A DNA stretch of 64,000 nt, taken from assembly GCA_963751395.1 (NCBI GenBank), contig CAVVUC010000002.1, positions 1-64,000 of the forward strand. The letters are read 5' to 3'. Every line of letters starts with the position of its first letter. Position 1 is the first letter of the stretch. Of this stretch, positions 52,313 through 64,000 are shown piece by piece. Position numbers and translations under genes: made by a program. Source of the stretch: CAVVUC01 sp963751395. Lineage in GTDB: Bacteria > Verrucomicrobiota > Verrucomicrobiia > Chthoniobacterales > Chthoniobacteraceae. Under the pieces are notes generated by a model. That model ran no database searches. It was not told the origin of the DNA and worked only from the letters and a program-made list of their open reading frames with translations.

Positions 52313-52960
52313 ATGAAAACCGCAATCCGCATTCCCACCATCCCGTGCTTCCCCGCCCGCCCGCTCAACGGCGGGCCGCTGGCCACCGCCCTCCAGCTCG
52401 GGATGCTCAATCCCGCGATCTATGGCGACCGCCGCGCAGAGCCGAAGTTCAACGGCTGGCGGGCGCTCGTCCACGTCCCCACCGGCGAAATGTGGAACCG
52501 GCACGGCCAGCGCCTCACCATCGAGGGCGAGTTCCGGTATGCGCTCGATTCCCTGCGCCCCCTATGGAACAACGACGACATCGAATGGCTCGACTGCGAG
52601 CCGCTTGCCCGCCGCCACGGACTCATGCAAGGCACGCTCGTCGTGCTGGATGAAGTCGATTTCGGCATGCCCTATCTCGCCCGGCGCGAAAAACTCGCGG
52701 CTTTGCTGCCCCGCTTCGAGCGCGCCGATCTGCTCGACGGCAAAACGCAGCGGCCCGCGCTGCTCACCCCGTCCTACCCGCTCGCCTCGGCAGAGCACCT
52801 CTACAACCAGCTCGCGGAGGAAAACCGCGCCCTCGGCCTCGACGGGCTGAACAGCTTCTACGAGGGCATCGTGTTGAAGGACGCCTCCAGCCTTTACCCG
52901 TGCAACAAAATCTCCAGCGACCGCACCTTCGCCGGCTGGACCAAACACCGCTTCGCATGA
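52313..52960 (+). CDS. Minimal ATP-dependent DNA (or RNA) ligase
   Basis: 215 residues. Nucleotidyltransferase motifs in order: motif I PKFNGWRAL with the AMP-accepting Lys45, DCEPL (motif III, Glu96), YEGIVLKD (motif IV, near 183) and WTKHRF (motif V, near 209). There is no OB or DNA-binding domain, so it is one of the shortest ligase forms; such enzymes occur in phages and as LigE/LigB-like accessory ligases. It seals nicks with ATP. Its ATG-overlap with the next gene places it in the small-gene operon. RNA ligase activity cannot be excluded. Confidence 0.75.
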   Translation: MKTAIRIPTIPCFPARPLNGGPLATALQLGMLNPAIYGDRRAEPKFNGWRALVHVPTGEMWNRHGQRLTIEGEFRYALDSLRPLWNNDDIEWLDCEPLARRHGLMQGTLVVLDEVDFGMPYLARREKLAALLPRFERADLLDGKTQRPALLTPSYPLASAEHLYNQLAEENRALGLDGLNSFYEGIVLKDASSLYPCNKISSDRTFAGWTKHRFA

Positions 52961-53151
52961 CCGCCGACACACCCATGCGCCAGACAACCTCCGAGGAAAA
53001 CACGGCCGCCGTGCGCGACTGGCAGCGCCAACATAATACGGATGCCGTGTTCAACGGCATCACCTTCGTTGCGCTCGACGAGAAATACGGCGGCTGCATC
53101 CACGTCCCCGGTCGCGGATTTTTCGTGCCGCAAGGAAAGGAAACCCCATGA
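52957..53151 (+). CDS. Small unknown protein
   Basis: 64 residues; a beta segment FNGITFVALDEKYGGCIHVP. ATGA overlap with the ligase (52957-52960) and with the next gene (53148-53151). Confidence 0.5.
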   Translation: MTADTPMRQTTSEENTAAVRDWQRQHNTDAVFNGITFVALDEKYGGCIHVPGRGFFVPQGKETP

Positions 53152-53427
53152 TCTGCCCCAACTGCAACGGCCTCGGCCATCATGCCCCGTTCGCCTGCAA
53201 GTCCTGCTTCGGCGGCGGCGCAGTGGGATTCAGCCGCGAACACTACTGCGTCCACGCCCGTGCTCTACGATGGCGAGGTGCTGGAGATCATCCGCAGGGA
53301 GTTCCTCTACAACGCAGGGCGGGGCGAGGAACGCACCCACCTCACCCTCGCGGCCATCGCCCCGCAGAGCCATCCCGATTTCACCGTCCTGCTCGACGAG
53401 CTGGCAGGCAGCCCCACCTGGATATGA
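53148..53427 (+). pseudogene. Zinc-ribbon protein gene with a frameshift
   Basis: The start MICPNCNGLG and CKSCFGGG (CxxC repeats) is in one frame; the rest, VLYDGEVLEIIRREFLYNAG then HPDFTVLLDELAGSP, is in another. They join near 53250. Either the gene lost a base there, or two genes overlap, with a GTG start for the second. The end overlaps the next start (ATGA). Confidence 0.5.
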
Positions 53428-53642
53428 CCTACATTTTGAAACACGACCCCAGCTATCCGCACACCGTCGGCGACCGCGTCATTTCCCTCGACTCCCCGTT
53501 TCATCGGGGCCGCATCGTTCGGGCACGCAAGGCGACCAGCCGCACCTTCTGGCATGTCGATGTCCTCACCGACGACGGAACGCTGATTCGTTCCATTTCC
53601 AAGTGCTGGAAACACGAAAGGCCAACCCAACCCAAAAAGTAA
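53424..53642 (+). CDS. Small unknown protein
   Basis: 72 residues: TYILKHDPSYPHTVGDRVIS then FWHVDVLTDDGTLIRSIS; probably a small beta barrel. Ends at the AAAGTAACTTT element. Confidence 0.5.
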   Translation: MTYILKHDPSYPHTVGDRVISLDSPFHRGRIVRARKATSRTFWHVDVLTDDGTLIRSISKCWKHERPTQPKK

Positions 53643-53648
53643 CTTTCA

Positions 53649-53733
53649 ACCGGGGGTTTCCGGTCGCCGCCTGTTGGCGTCAGGCCAGTAATGAGCCAGC
53701 CTCGAAACAATTGCTCACCGCGAAACCCCCGGT
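53649..53733. repeat. 12-base inverted repeat in the intergenic gap
   Basis: ACCGGGGGTTTC at 53649-53660 pairs with GAAACCCCCGGT at 53722-53733. It directly follows the AAAAGTAACTTT element; similar arrangements follow the genes ending at 46192 and 49974. Confidence 0.5.
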
Positions 53734-53758
53734 GCGGAACCCGAAACACAAAAACACC

Positions 53759-54043
53759 ATGCCCAATCAATACCCGATCAACACCCGGTCCATCCTCGCC
53801 ACCAACGTCAACAGCAGCGGCGAGGACGTGATGATCTTCACCACGCTCGACGTGGAAACCCTCAAGGCCGCCTATCGCAGCGCCAAACAGAAAGTCACCT
53901 TCGACGAGATGTATGAAGTCCCCGAAAACGACACGGGCTTTTACCTCTACGACCCCTGCCACCTCACGCTCGCCGAGGAAGCGCAGGCCCGCCTTCTCGC
54001 CCTCGATCAACCCTCAACCAAAAACCATCAACCCTCGACATGA
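53759..54043 (+). CDS. Unknown protein ending in heptamer-coded residues
   Basis: 94 residues. NSSGEDVMIFTTLDVETLKA, KVTFDEMYEVPEN, ending DQPSTKNHQPST, which is the translation of TCAACCC-type units (54006-54037). ATGA overlap with the next gene. Confidence 0.5.
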   Translation: MPNQYPINTRSILATNVNSSGEDVMIFTTLDVETLKAAYRSAKQKVTFDEMYEVPENDTGFYLYDPCHLTLAEEAQARLLALDQPSTKNHQPST

Positions 54044-54375
54044 CCACCACCAAAATCCTGACCATCCTCATGGAGCGGGGCGAATCCCTGCTCAACGAGC
54101 ACGGCGTCGATCGCCTCGTCGCCCTCGACATCGCGCAGCAGATCGCCTCCCCGATCACCTTCTACGATTCCATGTGGGCGATGCACGCCTGCGCCCACGA
54201 AGCCCGCCGCAACGTCCGCTACTACCTCGACCACCGCCGCCGAAGCCCCAAAACCAAAGTGTGGCTCGTCCCGCGGGGCGCGACCACCGCGCTCAAGATG
54301 GCAAAGGTGTTCGGCCAGGTGCGCAACACCTTCCGCAACCACATCAACGCAACCCTGAAAGAAAACAAATCATGA
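54040..54375 (+). CDS. Unknown helical protein
   Basis: 111 residues, helical, basic (RRNVRYYLDHRRRSPKTK). ATGA overlaps on both sides. Confidence 0.55.
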   Translation: MTTTKILTILMERGESLLNEHGVDRLVALDIAQQIASPITFYDSMWAMHACAHEARRNVRYYLDHRRRSPKTKVWLVPRGATTALKMAKVFGQVRNTFRNHINATLKENKS

Positions 54376-54578
54376 GCAAACAGTTCGTCCGCTTGCCGAA
54401 ACAAAAAGGCACATCCATTACGGAACTCAAACCCCATCCCTGCCACAGCGTCATCCGCATCTACGACGGCGACAAAAAGGAGATCTCCACGCTGACCCTG
54501 CGATGTCCCTCCGACCGTTACGACGAGGCCCGCCAGTGGCACGACTCCCTCACCGTCCAGACCATCCTCTCCTGCTGA
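54372..54578 (+). CDS. Small unknown protein
   Basis: 68 residues: a short basic N-terminus, then CHSVIRIYDGDKKEISTLTL and CPSDRYDEARQWHDS. ATGA overlap with the previous gene. Confidence 0.5.
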   Translation: MSKQFVRLPKQKGTSITELKPHPCHSVIRIYDGDKKEISTLTLRCPSDRYDEARQWHDSLTVQTILSC

Positions 54579-54581
54579 ACC

Positions 54582-55244
54582 ATGAAAAATCCAAAATCCA
54601 AAATCCAAAATCCAAAATACACCACCGCCCCGAGCAACTGGAAGCCCTCCGCCGTCGAGGACTTCATCGGCACCGCCCGCGAGGTCGCCGGCGTGCTCTC
54701 GCTGAAAATCCGGCGGCTCCGCGCCAGCGGCGACCCGCTGCGGCTCATCCTGTTCGGGCCGCCCGGCACCGGCAAGACCGCCCTGCTCAACTTCATCGCG
54801 GGGCTGCTCGTCGGCCACGACTCGAACATCGAGCGCCGGAACGGGAAGCAGGTCGGCGTCGAGGCCGTCCGCGACTGGATGGCCACGCTCGGCACCGGCT
54901 CCCTGTTCGGCTACTCGGTCAAGATCGTCAACGAAATGGACAAGTGCAGCGACGACGCCCAGGTGCTGCTGCTCTCCTACTCCGACGAACTGACCCGCGA
55001 GCGCGCCCTGCTCGGCTCCAGCAACAAGACCCTCCTGCAGATGGACGAGCGGTTCCAAAGCCGCTGGCTCCAATACCACATCAAGGGCCCCTCGCAGGAG
55101 GAAATCGCATCGCTGGTGGAACGCTTCGGCGTCCCGCCCGACATGGCGGCGCAGATCGCCTTCGGCTGCGGAGGCAATGTCCGCGCCGCCCTGCTCGATG
55201 CCGAGGCATGGCTCGACGTGCAGGCATGGCGGAAGGCGGCGTAA
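54582..55244 (+). CDS. AAA+ ATPase, clamp-loader-like, with a heptamer-coded N-terminus
   Basis: 220 residues. Residues 2-19 (KNPKSKIQNPKSKIQNPK) are translated heptamer repeat lying between the start codon and the domain. Walker A GPPGTGKT (66-73), Walker B KIVNEMD (121-127, with Asn-Glu in place of Asp-Glu), sensor 1 Asn155, sensor 2 Arg208 in GGNVRAALLDAE. This is the RFC/DnaX-type arrangement. It may load a sliding clamp or remodel the replisome of the element. Change of one repeat unit would knock it out of frame; it is in frame now. Confidence 0.78.
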   Translation: MKNPKSKIQNPKYTTAPSNWKPSAVEDFIGTAREVAGVLSLKIRRLRASGDPLRLILFGPPGTGKTALLNFIAGLLVGHDSNIERRNGKQVGVEAVRDWMATLGTGSLFGYSVKIVNEMDKCSDDAQVLLLSYSDELTRERALLGSSNKTLLQMDERFQSRWLQYHIKGPSQEEIASLVERFGVPPDMAAQIAFGCGGNVRAALLDAEAWLDVQAWRKAA

Positions 55245-55357
55245 ACCCCATTGCTGGAACCCGCGCAAATTATCCCTTGAAACGCAACCCTCGCTTCTGC
55301 ATTTTCTGCGATCCCGATGGCAACGGCCTCAGCCGCCTCAACATCGAAACCCCATGA
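55226..55357 (+). CDS. 43-residue Cys-containing protein
   Basis: MAEGGVNPIAGTRANYP ... RFCIFCDPDGNGLSRL. Starts within the end of the ATPase gene and its TGA overlaps the next ATG. One CxxC pair; may bind metal as a dimer. Confidence 0.45.
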   Translation: MAEGGVNPIAGTRANYPLKRNPRFCIFCDPDGNGLSRLNIETP

Positions 55358-55680
55358 ACTTCAATCGCCCGCCCGCCCTGCAACTGCCCGACCTCGCCGC
55401 ATGGGAGGCCAAAACCGGATGCGCCCCGTGGAAGATCACCGACCCCGGCATCGTGTGCTTCGAGACGCGCGCCAAACCGCTTGCCGAAACGGACTGGGCC
55501 ACCCTCGACGAGAAGGAGGCCAGTCGCTGCCAGGACGTGATCGACGGCCTCTGCATGGAAATAGAGGCCCACTTCTCCGATGGCTGGCCCGTCTCCTTCG
55601 ATCCCGTGGAGAATCACTTCTGGGTGTTCCCCGGCGGGCCGGAAGAACCGCTCTACGACAACAAAAGCCCCCTGCCATGA
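55354..55680 (+). CDS. Unknown protein
   Basis: 108 residues: PALQLPDLAAWEAKTGCAPW, VIDGLCMEIEAHFSDGWPVS, WVFPGGPEEPLY. A 12-codon frame (MIDHSFGRNVLI) overlaps its stop. The 319 bases after it (to 56000) contain no larger gene, only the repeat at 55772-55821. Confidence 0.5.
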   Translation: MNFNRPPALQLPDLAAWEAKTGCAPWKITDPGIVCFETRAKPLAETDWATLDEKEASRCQDVIDGLCMEIEAHFSDGWPVSFDPVENHFWVFPGGPEEPLYDNKSPLP

Positions 55681-55771
55681 TCGACCATTCCTTTGGCCGC
55701 AACGTGTTGATCTAACGCTCCGAATGCAGCCCCGGCAACGATCGGCTGCTATCCTCCCCATCGAATGAAAC

Positions 55772-55821
55772 GGCCTCAACGTGGCCGTCCACATGCTGTC
55801 GCCGGGGCCGCTGACCCCGGC
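55772..55821. repeat. GGCCTCAACGTGGCC / GCCGGGG-CCCCGGC repeat
   Basis: GGCCTCAACGTGGCC at 55772-55786 and a GCCGGGG-n7-CCCCGGC inverted repeat at 55801-55821. Both motifs recur inside the ParB gene at 61048-61184. Confidence 0.65.
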
Positions 55822-55999
55822 AAATGAAGCGGCGGTGCCCCGACCTCGCGCCGCCGACTGATCTCAAACGTCCGCTGAATTTTGCCCGTGTGTCTGTCAT
55901 TACGGCAGATAGAGAAAACGACAATCTCGGCGTGAAACCAATCTCCTGTCCGGCGGGGTCAACCCGCAAACCTCCCTCAAAAGTCAACCAAACATCACC

Positions 56000-60066
<4,067 letters not shown>

Positions 60067-60190
60067 CCGGGGCTTCCAGTCACGAATCCCACCGCCGTCG
60101 TGTGATTGCGGCGGCGACATCTAAAATCCGCAACGGCGGGTCACTGTCAAAACGGACGACAGCAAAAATGACTTTTCAAAAGTTAATCTT

Positions 60191-60214
60191 GCGGCATTAT
60201 GCCTTTTTAGCAAT
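60191..60214. promoter_or_regulatory. Second copy of the GCGGCATTATGCC element
   Basis: GCGGCATTATGCC, then TTTTTAGCAAT, matches 36029-36052 at about 22 of 24 bases. It lies 57 bases before the ParB gene. Directly upstream is a near-copy (AAAAATGACTTTT) of the AAAAGTAACTTTT element. Confidence 0.5.
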
Positions 60215-60270
60215 GCCCCCGGTGAAGTCGCCGGGGACACCACCACAACAACAATAGAAAAAACAAACCC

Positions 60271-61836
60271 ATGAGACTGGCTCAACTCGCAATGTCCCGC
60301 TCGGATGTGTTCAACATCCCCCGGACGATGCTCACCATCCGCGACGGATTCAACGTCCGTTACGACATCGGGGACGACTTCCCGGAACTCGTCCAAAGCA
60401 TCCGTGAGAACGGAATCAAGCAACCCCTCAGCGGTCACAAGGACAAGGAGGACCGCTTCCTGATTACCGACGGCCACCGGCGATGCACCGCCATTGGAGT
60501 GGCCGTGGAGCAGATCGAAACCGATCTCGAAGCCGCCAAAGCCGCGGAGGACAAGACGCAGATCGCCCGGTACAAGGAGCAACTGGCGCGGCTCGAATCC
60601 ATCCCCGTGATGGCCGAGCCACAGGGCTACGAGGACAAGGACCGCGACTTCGACATCGCCCTCTACAACGGCGGAAAACCGCTGAACCTGCTGGAGGAAG
60701 CCCTGCTGTTCGGAAGGCTCATGGCGGTGCATCACGTCAGCGAATCGGAGATTCTGCGGCGCACCGGCCGCAGCCTCACCCACTTCCAGAACTGCATGCT
60801 GCTGGTCAACGCGCCGGACATGCACGACTACGTGAAGGCGGGCAAGCTCACCCCGTCGCTCGCCATCGAGATCATCCGCAAGGTCAAGACTGCCGACCAG
60901 CGCCGCGCGGTCGTGGAGGAAGGCATCCGGAACGCCGCCCACAACGGCAGGGAAAAGGTCACGGCCAGACACCTCGACGCCGACACCCGCGAGGAGGTCG
61001 CCCCGCCGAAAACGAAGGCCATCCCGTTCTCGCCGGTCAACGCTGTAGCCGGGGACGTTGACCCCGGCGACGTTGCTCCCTGGGACGTTGACCCCGGCGG
61101 GGACGACCCCGCCGGCCTCAACGTGGCCAGCCACAAGAGCCACCGCCTCGACGCCATTGTTGTAGCCGGGGACGCCGACCCCGAACCGAAAAGCTTCTTC
61201 AACCCGAAGGAACTCCGCAGCAAGGTCAACAAGCTGCTCTCCACCGTGTTCGACCCAAAGTTGAAGGTGGACGGCTCGATCATGACCGCCGTGCTGCCGT
61301 TCAACGGAAGTTACTTCTACCAGCTCTCCATCGAGGCTCCGAAGGCCAGCCACACCAGCCCGTGGCGGGCGTGCCGCGTCGTCTCCTGCGAGGACACCCC
61401 GCGCATCAGCACCGTGGGCTTCGACACCCGCGAAGGGGCGGAATCCGCAGCGTGGAAGGAAATCGCCGACTTCCTGCTCCGCACGAACGCCGCCGGCAAA
61501 AAGACGCCGCAGGCGGTCGAGGCGATCAAGGCCGTGCTGGCGGAACTCGACGGCGAGGAGGAATTCGCCGCGCCGGAATCACCGGACGAAGCGCCTCCCT
61601 CGCCGCATGATGTCGAGGACGAGGCTCCGGAGAACGACACGCTCGCCCTGCACCACCTGCGCCGCGTGTTCCTCGAACTGGGGCAGACCGGCGGCATCAA
61701 GAAGCGGAACGAGCGTTTCCTTTCGATGGCCTTCCTCTCGGAATACATCGACGGGCGGCACACCCACAACCAGCTCCGGGCTTTCGTGCTCTACGGCTCC
61801 CCCGAAACCCGCGATCTCCACAGGGAGGAAACCTGA
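60271..61836 (+). CDS. ParB/Spo0J-like protein 1
   Basis: 521 residues. ParB N-domain: DDFPELVQSIRENGIKQPL followed by ITDGHRRCTA; HTH-type region with LRRTGRSLTHFQNCM. A repeat-coded insert (AGDVDPGDVAPWDVDPGGDD) lies at about residues 259-305 between DNA-binding and C-terminal parts. The C-terminal half is unrecognised and acidic. Role: partition or CTP-gated DNA clamp, or a nuclease of the ParB-like family. No ParA is seen in the window. Confidence 0.75.
   Translation: MRLAQLAMSRSDVFNIPRTMLTIRDGFNVRYDIGDDFPELVQSIRENGIKQPLSGHKDKEDRFLITDGHRRCTAIGVAVEQIETDLEAAKAAEDKTQIARYKEQLARLESIPVMAEPQGYEDKDRDFDIALYNGGKPLNLLEEALLFGRLMAVHHVSESEILRRTGRSLTHFQNCMLLVNAPDMHDYVKAGKLTPSLAIEIIRKVKTADQRRAVVEEGIRNAAHNGREKVTARHLDADTREEVAPPKTKAIPFSPVNAVAGDVDPGDVAPWDVDPGGDDPAGLNVASHKSHRLDAIVVAGDADPEPKSFFNPKELRSKVNKLLSTVFDPKLKVDGSIMTAVLPFNGSYFYQLSIEAPKASHTSPWRACRVVSCEDTPRISTVGFDTREGAESAAWKEIADFLLRTNAAGKKTPQAVEAIKAVLAELDGEEEFAAPESPDEAPPSPHDVEDEAPENDTLALHHLRRVFLELGQTGGIKKRNERFLSMAFLSEYIDGRHTHNQLRAFVLYGSPETRDLHREET
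61048..61184. repeat. GCCGGGG-CCCCGGC repeats within the ParB coding region
   Basis: Inverted units at 61048-61068, 61082-61098 (partial) and 61165-61184 (partial), and GGCCTCAACGTGGCC at 61114-61128. Together they encode the Asp-Pro-Gly-rich insert of the protein. Confidence 0.65.
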
Positions 61837-61909
61837 AACCTGAAACCTGAAACCTGAAACATCCTGCCTTCCTGGCTTCCTGCTTCCCACCGCAATCCAA
61901 AATCCAAAA
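61829..61909. repeat. Three heptamer families before the second parB start
   Basis: CCTGAAA units at 61829-61861, TTCCTGC-like units at 61863-61888 and ATCCAAA units at 61895-61909, ending two bases before the start codon at 61911. Confidence 0.8.
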
Positions 61910-61910
61910 C

Positions 61911-63530
61911 ATGAAAACCACCGAACCCCGCGTGACTCTCACGCCCCTCAGTCAGATCGTGCCGTCCAAGACGAACCGCACGCAATTCGACGAAACCGCC
62001 ATGAGCGAGCTTGTCGATTCCATCCGGCAGCACGGCGTCCTCCAGCCGATCGTGCTGCGTCCCCTCAACGGCAGCAAATTCGAGATCATCGCCGGCGAAC
62101 GCCGCTGGCGGGCCTGCACCGCTTTGGAGCACGCCACCATCCCCGCCACCGTGCGGGAGGTGACGGACGCCGAGGCGCTGGAGTTGCAGTCCATCGAGAA
62201 TCTCCAGCGCGAGAACATCGCCCCGCTGGATGAAGCCGCCGCGTTCGACCGCCTCCATCGCGAGTGCAAGCTCACGGTCGAGCAGATCGCCGCGAAGGTG
62301 AGCCGCCCGCCCGCCCACATCAAGGCGCGGCTGGCGCTGCTGGGCCTGCCGCAGGCCGCGCAGGACGCCCTCTGGACCGGCAAGCTGCCGGAAGCCACCG
62401 CCGCGCTGCTCGCCCGCATCCCCGACGCCACGGCGCGGGGCAAGGCGTTCAAGCTCGTGTCCGTCCAGCGGGAGGAATACGACCACGCCAGCGACAGGCG
62501 CATCCGCCGCCCCGCCTCGTTTCAGGAGGCGAAGGCGCAGATCGAGCGCGAGTTCTGTGTCTCGATGCGCAAGGCGCAGTTCAACCTCAAGGACGACCAG
62601 CTCGTCCCGCTTGTGGAAAAGGCGGGGGAGCGCGTCCTGGGCGGGGCGTGCGCCGGCTGCCCGTTCCACGACACGGAGGCGAAGGTCTGCATGCAACCGG
62701 CCTGCTTCCACACGAAGCAGGAAGCCGACTGGAAACGCCTCGTCGCCATCGCCAACAAGGAGGGCTGCGCCGTCCTCACGCAGGAGGAAGTGAAGGCCGC
62801 GTTTCCCTACGGCGAGGACCTGTCCTACAACAGCAAGTATATCGAAGCCGAGGGCACGACATGGGACTACAACAAGGCGGGCGACCACAAGAAGCCGCGC
62901 ACCTGGGCCTCGCTGCTCGCCAAATGCGAGGCGAAGCTGGTGAGGCCCATCCTCGCCCGCACCCCAAGGGGGAAGATCGTGCGGCTGCTGCTCAAGAGCG
63001 AGGTCGCGGAGGCGCTCAAAGCCATCGGCCTCAAGAGCCGCAACGATAGCGACCTCGGCGGCAGCTCCCGCGACGCCACGCCGGAGGACCGCCGCAAACA
63101 GCGGAGCAAGCAGGCGTGCGAGAAGCGCACCGCCGCGATCGCCGCGCAGGACAAGGAGTTCCGCCTGCGGCATGTCGTGGACTCCATCGCCGGGCGCAAG
63201 GAAGTGCCGGTGGAAATCTATCCGTTCATTACCGAGGCCATCACCGCGCCAAACTACGGAGGCAACGCCGACAACGCGCTGGAAAAGACCATCGACCGCC
63301 GGTTCCCGCTGAAAAGCGGCACCCTGCTTCACTACGTGACACCGAGGGTGTTCGCCGCCCTGAAAGACCACGAGCGGGCGGGCTTCACGCTGGAGATCGC
63401 CCTGCGGCGGCTGGAAACCGCCAGCAGCCTTCACGAGCACGCGAGATGGACGAGGCCGCGTTCGCCTGGCTCGACAAGACGCTCGGCCTCGGTCTGGAGA
63501 AGGCGGTTGCCGCGAGGGATGCGCTTCTAG
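61911..63530 (+). CDS. ParB-like protein 2 (ParB/PRTRC type)
   Basis: 539 residues. Canonical ParB: LSQIVPSKTNRTQFDE, then ELVDSIRQHGVLQPIVLRPL and FEIIAGERRWRACTA (CTP-binding box), ENLQRENIAPLDEAAAF, and the HTH KLTVEQIAAKVSRPPAHIKA. A long second part has Cys-rich GGACAGCPFHD. The last 25 residues (RWTRPRSPGSTRR) look like out-of-frame sequence; the frame of the next gene continues more naturally (AREMDEAAFAWLDK), so one frameshift near 63440 may split a longer protein. Confidence 0.8.
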   Translation: MKTTEPRVTLTPLSQIVPSKTNRTQFDETAMSELVDSIRQHGVLQPIVLRPLNGSKFEIIAGERRWRACTALEHATIPATVREVTDAEALELQSIENLQRENIAPLDEAAAFDRLHRECKLTVEQIAAKVSRPPAHIKARLALLGLPQAAQDALWTGKLPEATAALLARIPDATARGKAFKLVSVQREEYDHASDRRIRRPASFQEAKAQIEREFCVSMRKAQFNLKDDQLVPLVEKAGERVLGGACAGCPFHDTEAKVCMQPACFHTKQEADWKRLVAIANKEGCAVLTQEEVKAAFPYGEDLSYNSKYIEAEGTTWDYNKAGDHKKPRTWASLLAKCEAKLVRPILARTPRGKIVRLLLKSEVAEALKAIGLKSRNDSDLGGSSRDATPEDRRKQRSKQACEKRTAAIAAQDKEFRLRHVVDSIAGRKEVPVEIYPFITEAITAPNYGGNADNALEKTIDRRFPLKSGTLLHYVTPRVFAALKDHERAGFTLEIALRRLETASSLHEHARWTRPRSPGSTRRSASVWRRRLPRGMRF

Positions 63531-63931
63531 CCAAGTGCCGCGCCAACAACACGCCCCTCTTCAAGGAGGCCGCGCCCGACATCCTGCTCGCCGTCACGGA
63601 AGCCTATTCCGCCGATCGCGTCGAGGCGCAGCGTCCGATGAAGTCCTTCGACTTCGAGGGGCGCACCTACACCTCGGTCGAGGCCGATCTCTGCTACGAG
63701 ATGGTCCCCAAGAGCCAGTTCAAGGGCAAGACCACCACGGCCCCGACCGGGAACGGCTACGACGCCATCGAGGTCCAGATGCGCGGCATCCCCTACGTCC
63801 TCATGGGGCCGCCCATCCGTTTCGTGCCACGCCCCGGCCAGTGCATGAAGTGCGGCTGCACGGAGCTGCAAGCCTGCAAGGACGGCTGCTCGTGGGCCAA
63901 CAAGGAACAAACCCTCTGCTCGAAGTGCTAG
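63446..63931 (+). CDS. Protein with a C-terminal Cys-rich motif (possible ParB continuation)
   Basis: 161 residues from the ATG at 63446. Helical start (FAWLDKTLGLGLEKAVAARD), then MRGIPYVLMGPPIRFVPRP and CMKCGCTELQACKDGCSWAN, ending LCSKC. The C-terminal Cys motif is seen in several phage and mobile-element proteins and binds zinc. It overlaps the previous frame by 85 bases. Either a separate coupled gene or the true C-terminus of ParB 2. Confidence 0.6.
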   Translation: MDEAAFAWLDKTLGLGLEKAVAARDALLAKCRANNTPLFKEAAPDILLAVTEAYSADRVEAQRPMKSFDFEGRTYTSVEADLCYEMVPKSQFKGKTTTAPTGNGYDAIEVQMRGIPYVLMGPPIRFVPRPGQCMKCGCTELQACKDGCSWANKEQTLCSKC

Positions 63932-63950
63932 CCGAAGGCCAAAGGGAAGA

Positions 63951-64000
63951 AATGACCAATGACCAATGACCAGTGCCAATCCAAAATCCAAAATCCAAAA
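63951..64000. repeat. Heptamer arrays at the window end
   Basis: GACCAAT units (63951-63974) run into ATCCAAA units to the end of the window. No gene seen in the last 69 bases. Confidence 0.75.

Overview
The window reads as a bacterial chromosome, most likely Verrucomicrobiota. The core genes (dnaX, ybaB/ebfC, comM, a lipid A gene lpxI, a TamB-like gene, photolyase, a GC-rich background, few strong Shine-Dalgarno sites and abundant heptanucleotide repeats) fit a Gram-negative of that group, but no rRNA or other decisive marker is present, so the assignment is inference. Two separate mobile elements interrupt the core.

Region A (1-5,756) is the right end of a genomic island. A large serine recombinase (4251-5768) lies beside a comM gene cut in the codons for its conserved Ala-Met-Asn-Pro motif. 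The rest of comM and the other island end lie left of the window. Cargo is a minus-strand triad of small unknown genes and a plus-strand set that looks like antiphage defence: a TIR protein, a ThsB-like TIR protein and two consecutive SLATT two-helix membrane proteins joined by a TTGA stop/start overlap.

Region B (5,740-22,803) is core chromosome: comM 5' part, ybaB, dnaX, mgtA (one frameshift) with a PTS EIIA gene, a UDP-sugar pyrophosphorylase, an HNH gene pair, cytosine deaminase, photolyase, lpxI coupled to a Gfo/Idh/MocA oxidoreductase, and a TamB-like gene.

Region C (about 23,533 to beyond 64,000) is a second, larger element. It starts at a tRNA 3'-end fragment (probable attL), followed by a tyrosine integrase and a convergent excisionase-like gene. 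A minus-strand operon (30,313 down to 24,669) with nearly every junction overlapping carries MazG-like, YhaM-like HD, HTH and unknown genes. A group II intron has inserted in the last junction of this operon. A Cro/CI-type repressor faces that operon across a palindromic operator. Next come a minus-strand block of phage-tail-like proteins (31,071-36,008), a primase-helicase (36,317-39,850), an iteron-rich likely replication origin (39,851-40,301), two low-complexity proteins, about thirty small plus-strand genes including RadC, a minimal ATP-dependent DNA ligase and an AAA+ clamp-loader-like ATPase, a giant methylase-SNF2 helicase fusion, and two ParB-like proteins. No capsid, terminase or conjugation gene is visible, so prophage, phage-plasmid and ICE all remain possible.

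Three repeat systems tie the window together. (1) Heptanucleotide tandem repeats of several sequence families occur in core and in element C; they sit directly before start codons or inside genes, where a one-unit change shifts the frame (50,053-50,774 appears to be out of frame now). (2) A palindrome with core GGTTTCCGCGGAAACC, with one compensatory variant, recurs nine times between 40.6 and 50.0 kb, mostly shortly before gene starts. (3) GTGGCAACA iterons and two copies of a 20-bp palindrome mark the putative origin. Single-base frameshifts in mgtA and the giant helicase may be real or assembly errors.
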